A stretch of 64,000 bases of DNA from Hymenobacter sp. CRA2. GTDB taxonomy: Bacteria; Bacteroidota; Bacteroidia; Cytophagales; Hymenobacteraceae. The stretch is taken from NCBI RefSeq assembly GCF_002007105.1, contig NZ_MVBC01000003.1, forward strand, positions 62,001 through 126,000. Reading direction: 5' to 3'. Shown one piece after another: positions 60,050 to 64,000 of the stretch. Position numbers and translations under genes: made by a program. Within the stretch, counting starts at the first letter, position 1; each line of letters begins with the position of its first letter. A model generated the notes under the pieces. That model worked only from the letters and a program-made list of their open reading frames with translations, had not been told where the DNA came from and ran no database searches.

Positions 60050-60868
60050 ATGAACACTCCTTCCCTTCGCCTTGCCGTCCTGGGCAGCGGCAACATCGGC
60101 CTGGCCCTGGCCAAGGGCCTGGTGAAAGCCGGCATGGCCGCGCCCGCCGACATTACCCTCACGCGCCGTAGCACCACGGCCCTGGCGCCGCTGGCGCAGG
60201 CCGGCTACGCCACCGGCACCGACAATCGGGCCGCCATCGAGCAGGCCGAACTGGTGGTGCTGGCCGTGCTGCCCCAGCAGCTCAACCAGCTACTCGATGA
60301 CATTCGACCGAACCTGGACCCGGCCCGCCGCCTGCTCGTGTCGGTGGTATCGGGGGTGAGCTGCCACGAAATCCGGCAGCGCGTGCAGCTGCCCGTGCGG
60401 GTGGTGCGCGCTATGCCCAACACGGCCATTGCCATCGGCCAGTCCATGACCTGCATTGCCACCGACGACGCCCCGGCCGCGGACGTGGCCCTGGTGGAGC
60501 AGCTCTTCAACACGGTGGGCGTGAGCCTGCGCATCAACGAGGAGCTGATGACCTCGGCCACGGCGCTATGCGCCTGCGGGGTGGCGTTTTTCCTGCGGGC
60601 CATCCGGGCCGCGTCGCAGGGCGGCACCGAAATCGGCTTTCACGCCCACGACGCACTGAAAATGGCCGCCCAAACCGCCAAAGGCGCCGCGGATTTGTTG
60701 TTGCAATTAGCCTCGCACCCGGAGCAGGAAATCGACAAAGTCACCTCGCCCAAGGGCTGCACCATTGCCGGCCTCAACGAGATGGAGCACCAGGGCTTCA
60801 GCTCGGCCATGATCAAAGGCATCAAGGTATCGGCCGACAAAGCGGGCAAGCTCTACCAGGAAGGCTGA
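60050..60868 (+). CDS. proC: Pyrroline-5-carboxylate reductase
   Basis: A 272-residue enzyme that reduces pyrroline-5-carboxylate to proline using NAD(P)H. The Rossmann start LAVLGSGNIGLALAKGLVKAG (about 8-28) and the block VRAMPNTAIAIGQSMT (about 118-133) are present. The C-terminal signature is DKVTSPKGCTIAGLNEME (about 228-246). The ATG at 60050 is preferred to an open start 78 bases upstream, which adds unconserved residues. It is divergent from the hybrid kinase and 103 bases before the large kinase gene. Confidence 0.95.
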   Translation: MNTPSLRLAVLGSGNIGLALAKGLVKAGMAAPADITLTRRSTTALAPLAQAGYATGTDNRAAIEQAELVVLAVLPQQLNQLLDDIRPNLDPARRLLVSVVSGVSCHEIRQRVQLPVRVVRAMPNTAIAIGQSMTCIATDDAPAADVALVEQLFNTVGVSLRINEELMTSATALCACGVAFFLRAIRAASQGGTEIGFHAHDALKMAAQTAKGAADLLLQLASHPEQEIDKVTSPKGCTIAGLNEMEHQGFSSAMIKGIKVSADKAGKLYQEG

Positions 60869-60970
60869 GCGCTTTTTGGGCTGACCGGGCGTTATCAGCG
60901 CCCGACCAGCGCGGCCGCGGCCGGTCCGTGCGAGTAACCCTGCTTACCTTGCTTTGCTTCCCCCTCTCGC

Positions 60971-63900
60971 ATGACTGTGCTTCCTGATTTTGGCGACTAC
61001 CTGGCTCTGTTTCGCCACCTGCCCGGTAGCTTTCTGCTGCTCTCCCCCGACGCGGATTTTACCGTCGTGGACCACACGGAGCAGCACGCGGCCGCTTCGA
61101 TGAAGCAGCGGGCCGACGTGGTGGGCCGCCCGATCTTCGAGGCCTACCCCGCCGCCGACCAGAACGAAGCCGCCGTGCTGCGCGCCTCGCTGGAGCACGT
61201 GCGCCAGCATCACGAGGCGCACACCATGCCCGTCATTCGCTACGACCTGGAGCGGCCCGCCGCGCTGGGCGGCGGCCTGGAAGAACGGTACTGGCAGGCC
61301 ACCCACTACCCCGTGCCCGGCCCCGACGGCCAGCTGCGCTTTATTCTGCAGCAGACGGAGGACGTGACGGCGCAGCACTTGGCCGCGCAGCACCGCCGCC
61401 AGCTGGCCGAAAGCCAGGAGCGCAACCGCCTCTTGCTGGAGTCGCTGCCCATCATGATCTGGACCACGCGCCCCGACGGCTGGACCGATTACCAGAACCC
61501 CTGGTGGCTGCGCTTCACCGGCCGCAGCATCGAGGAAGCCGCGGGCTGGGGCTGGATCGAGGACATGCACCCCGACGACCGGCCCGGCGTCAACGAGGCT
61601 TGGCAACGCGCGCTGCAAACCGGCGACGACTATCAGGTGGAGTACCGCCTGCGCCGTCACGACGGGCAGTACCGCTGGATACTGGTGCAGGCCGTGGCCC
61701 AGCGCAACGCGGCCGGCGCCATTACGGCCTGGCTTGGCACGGGCACGGACATCCACGCGCAGAAGGTGCACCAGCAGCAGCTGGCCGCCAAGGATGAGCA
61801 GCTGCTGCAAATCCTGACGCAGCTGCCCGCGTCGGTAGCCACTGTCGTGGGCCCCGACTACCGCTACAGCTTCTTCACCCCCAGCTACCAGCAGCAGATG
61901 GGCGGGCGCATCCGGCTGGGCGAGCGGGCCGCCGATTTGCTCCCCGAAGTGGCCGCCCAGGGGCACATTGCCCTGCTCGACGAAGTCTACCATAACCAGC
62001 GCCCCTACGTGGGCCTGGAAATACCCGCTGAGCTCCACGACCCCGCCACCGGCGGTACCCGCCAGTACTTCATGAACCTGGCGTACCAGCCGCTGCTCGA
62101 CGCGGAGGGCCGCACCCAGGGCATTCTGGCCTTCGGCATCGACGTGACGGAGCAGGTGCAGGCCCGGCAGCGCGCCCAGGCCCTGCAGGCCGAGGTGCAC
62201 CGCAGCACCGAGCAGCTGCGGCGCATGGCCGAATCCCTGCCCATCATCACCTACATCAACGAAGCCAACGGCGAGGGCCACTACGTGAGCCCGCAGTGGT
62301 ACGCCTACACGGGCCTGCCGGAGGGCTCGTCCATCGCCTCGCACTGGCGCGAGGTCACGCACCCCGATGATCTGCCGCGCGTGGAGGCCGAGTACCGGGC
62401 CGGGCGGCAGGAGCGCCGCGGCTGGCGCATCGAGCTGCGCTTCCGGGGCCGCGACGGGCAGTACCGCTGGTTTCTGAACCAGGCCACGCCCGAGCTAAAC
62501 GTCGACGGGCAGGTGCTGCGTTGGTACGGCTCCAACACCGACATCGACGACCAGAAACGCTTTCAGCAGGAGCTGGAGCGCAAGGACGAACAGTTTCAGC
62601 GCATGCTGCAGAGCTTCCCGGCCATCGTCAACACCATGGAAGGGCCTGAGCACCGCTACACCTACATTTCGCAGCAGATCAAGTCCTTGTTCGGCGAGCG
62701 GGTGTACCTGGGCGTCCGGATGGCAGATGCCCTGCCGGAGTTGGTCGAACAGGGATTCCTGCGCAAGCTCGACGAGGTATACCGCACCGGCCAGCCGTTC
62801 ACGGCTACGGAGCAGCGCGTGAACATCATCAGCCCCGTCACCGGTGAGCTGGAGCCCCACTACTTCAACTTCACTTACCAACTGCTGCCCGAGCTGGTCA
62901 GCCGCCCCGAGTCCCGCGGCATCCTCTCCTTCGCCATCGACGTGACGGAGCAGGTGCAGGCCCGGCAGCGCGCCCAGGCCCTGCAAGCCGAAGTGCACCG
63001 GCAGGACCGCCGCCTGCGCCGCCTCACCGAGGCGCTGCCCGCCATATCGTTTATCCTCGGCTCAGCCATGCGCCTGGAGTACGTCAGCCCGCAGTGGTAC
63101 TCGCTCACCGGCTACGCCCAGGCTACCGACGTGGACGCGGTGTGGCCCACGCTGATCCATCCCGACGACTGGGACAACGCTTACGTGACCTACAGCCGGG
63201 CCCTGGCCGCCAACGAAGCGCTGGAGTTTGAGTACCGCCTGCGGCAAGCCGATGGGCAGTACCGCTGGCAGGTGTGCCGCATCGTGCCCGAGCCTGGCCC
63301 CGATGGACAGGTCGTGCGCTGGTACGGCACGCTGGTCGACAACCACGCCCAGAAGGAGCTGCAACACGAGTTGCTGCGCAGCGAAGCCCGGTACCGCTTT
63401 CTGGCCGAAAGCATTCCGCAGCTGGTGTGGACGGCCGAGCCCGACGGCTCGATAGACTACATGAACCAGCGCTGGGAAGAGCTGACGGGCCGGCCCATGC
63501 AGCAGGCCCTGAACCTGGACTGGGCCGCCCTGGTACCGCCCGAAGACGTGGATACGGTGGTCGGCAAGTTTCTGCACGACATCCGGGCCGGTCACGACTA
63601 CGAGCAGGAAAGCCAGCTGTATTCGGCCAAGGACGGGCAGTACCGCTGGTTTTTGCACCGGGCCACGGCCATGCGCAACGCCGAGGGCCAGATCGTGAAG
63701 TGGTTTGGAGCCAGCACCGACATCCACGATTCCAAACAGGCCCAGCAGCAGCTGCAGGCCCAGAACGAGCAGTTGCGACGCATCAACGAGGACTTGGACA
63801 ACTTCGTGTACACGGCCTCCCACGACCTGCGCCAGCCCGTTACCAACATGGCCGGCATCTTTGAGGAGCTGATGCGCACGGCCACCTTCGCCGACCCGGC

Positions 63901-64000
63901 CGCCCAGACGCTGGTGCGGATGTTTGAGCGCGCCCTGCACCAGATGCACGACACGGTGCAGGACCTGGCGCAGGTGGTGCAGGTGCAGCGCCAGCACGAG
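60971..64000 (+). CDS. Multi-PAS sensor histidine kinase (runs off the window)
   Basis: A long open frame from the ATG at 60971 (MTVLPDFGDYLALFRHLPG) continues without a stop to the right edge (1010 codons visible). It contains about six PAS/PAC modules: WTTRPDGWTDYQNPWW, then DGQYRWILVQA, then VTEQVQARQRAQALQAEVHR twice, and DGSIDYMNQRWEELTGRP. Near the end a HisKA domain begins: NFVYTASHDLRQPVTNM with the phosphorylated His (about residue 951). The ATPase domain should lie beyond the window. There is no transmembrane segment so far, so it is cytoplasmic. Two linkers between modules are identical over 50 bases (62138-62187 and 62936-62985), which shows recent module duplication. Confidence 0.9.
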   Translation, partial: MTVLPDFGDYLALFRHLPGSFLLLSPDADFTVVDHTEQHAAASMKQRADVVGRPIFEAYPAADQNEAAVLRASLEHVRQHHEAHTMPVIRYDLERPAALGGGLEERYWQATHYPVPGPDGQLRFILQQTEDVTAQHLAAQHRRQLAESQERNRLLLESLPIMIWTTRPDGWTDYQNPWWLRFTGRSIEEAAGWGWIEDMHPDDRPGVNEAWQRALQTGDDYQVEYRLRRHDGQYRWILVQAVAQRNAAGAITAWLGTGTDIHAQKVHQQQLAAKDEQLLQILTQLPASVATVVGPDYRYSFFTPSYQQQMGGRIRLGERAADLLPEVAAQGHIALLDEVYHNQRPYVGLEIPAELHDPATGGTRQYFMNLAYQPLLDAEGRTQGILAFGIDVTEQVQARQRAQALQAEVHRSTEQLRRMAESLPIITYINEANGEGHYVSPQWYAYTGLPEGSSIASHWREVTHPDDLPRVEAEYRAGRQERRGWRIELRFRGRDGQYRWFLNQATPELNVDGQVLRWYGSNTDIDDQKRFQQELERKDEQFQRMLQSFPAIVNTMEGPEHRYTYISQQIKSLFGERVYLGVRMADALPELVEQGFLRKLDEVYRTGQPFTATEQRVNIISPVTGELEPHYFNFTYQLLPELVSRPESRGILSFAIDVTEQVQARQRAQALQAEVHRQDRRLRRLTEALPAISFILGSAMRLEYVSPQWYSLTGYAQATDVDAVWPTLIHPDDWDNAYVTYSRALAANEALEFEYRLRQADGQYRWQVCRIVPEPGPDGQVVRWYGTLVDNHAQKELQHELLRSEARYRFLAESIPQLVWTAEPDGSIDYMNQRWEELTGRPMQQALNLDWAALVPPEDVDTVVGKFLHDIRAGHDYEQESQLYSAKDGQYRWFLHRATAMRNAEGQIVKWFGASTDIHDSKQAQQQLQAQNEQLRRINEDLDNFVYTASHDLRQPVTNMAGIFEELMRTATFADPAAQTLVRMFERALHQMHDTVQDLAQVVQVQRQHE
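62138..62985 (+). repeat. Duplicated PAS module with a 50-base exact repeat
   Basis: The 50-base stretch from 62138 recurs exactly at 62936, 798 bases (266 codons) downstream. Both copies encode IDVTEQVQARQRAQAL. Similar but diverged text continues on both sides, as expected for tandem duplication of a two-PAS unit. Confidence 0.8.

Noticed and set aside
1-64000. tRNA, rRNA, CRISPR array, transposase or phage genes
   Set aside because: Intergenic regions were read on both strands. No cloverleaf-like tRNA, regularly spaced repeat array, DDE or tyrosine recombinase motif, or phage structural gene was recognised. Degenerate RNA genes could still be missed without a model search.

Overview
The window reads as chromosomal DNA of a high-GC member of the Bacteroidota, most likely a Hymenobacter-like Cytophagales bacterium. 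The basis is: two SusC/SusD pairs, a secreted protein with a type IX secretion C-terminal sorting domain, a TAnnTTTG-type promoter, a LytTR response regulator, OmpA/PD40 and GlgB genes of Bacteroidota type, and GC-rich codon use. The genus is inferred from general resemblance. I see no rRNA, tRNA, CRISPR array, transposase or phage gene.

Layout. 1-3619: the end of an unknown gene, a secreted protein and an acyl-CoA ligase. 3617-13123 (minus strand): a probable amino-sugar locus with a NagB-type deaminase fused to a PIG-L deacetylase domain, SusC, SusD and two tandem NagX/HGSNAT-like membrane acyltransferases. 13465-19564 (plus): a second SusC-SusD-lipoprotein operon, divergent from the nagB-like gene. 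19684-21884: a TetX-like flavoprotein and an AraC regulator. 22006-30467: a GH10-like glycosidase, a translationally coupled beta-lactamase-fold/VanX-like pair, three tandem genes for small disordered hydrophilic proteins, a rhomboid protease, a type IX-secreted protein and an alpha/beta hydrolase carrying an odd in-frame insert.

30587-39433: an alpha-glucan region with a GH31 alpha-glucosidase, a degenerate glycosyltransferase remnant, a YdeI/DUF1905 protein, GlgB and an OmpA/PD40 protein. 39559-50722: gamma-glutamyltransferase, small membrane proteins, an acyltransferase, Tag glycosylase, a GH13 amylase lipoprotein, a D-aminoacylase-like amidohydrolase, an HExxH protein, an aldo/keto reductase and a STAS-like protein. 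50968-54692: a pectin de-esterification cluster of two CE12 acetylesterases and two CE8 pectinesterases with overlapping stop/start codons. 54798-64000: a DUF421 protein with an added zinc ribbon, a possible 54-residue exported peptide, a LytTR regulator convergent with a large hybrid histidine kinase, ProC, and a multi-PAS histidine kinase that runs off the window.

Together the genes describe a polysaccharide-scavenging, secretion-rich life style: outer-membrane glycan import, amino-sugar processing, storage or dietary alpha-glucan turnover, pectin de-esterification, and peptide/cell-wall recycling. Intergenic regions are rich in long, often perfect inverted repeats at convergent 3' ends. 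Some are ordinary bidirectional terminators. Others look like copies of dispersed palindromic element families and are the least explained structures here. I found no clear defence system or wholly new system. The best leads are the amino-sugar locus with paired NagX paralogues, the disordered-protein trio, the degenerate glycosyltransferase, the DUF421-zinc ribbon fusion and the nested palindromes.
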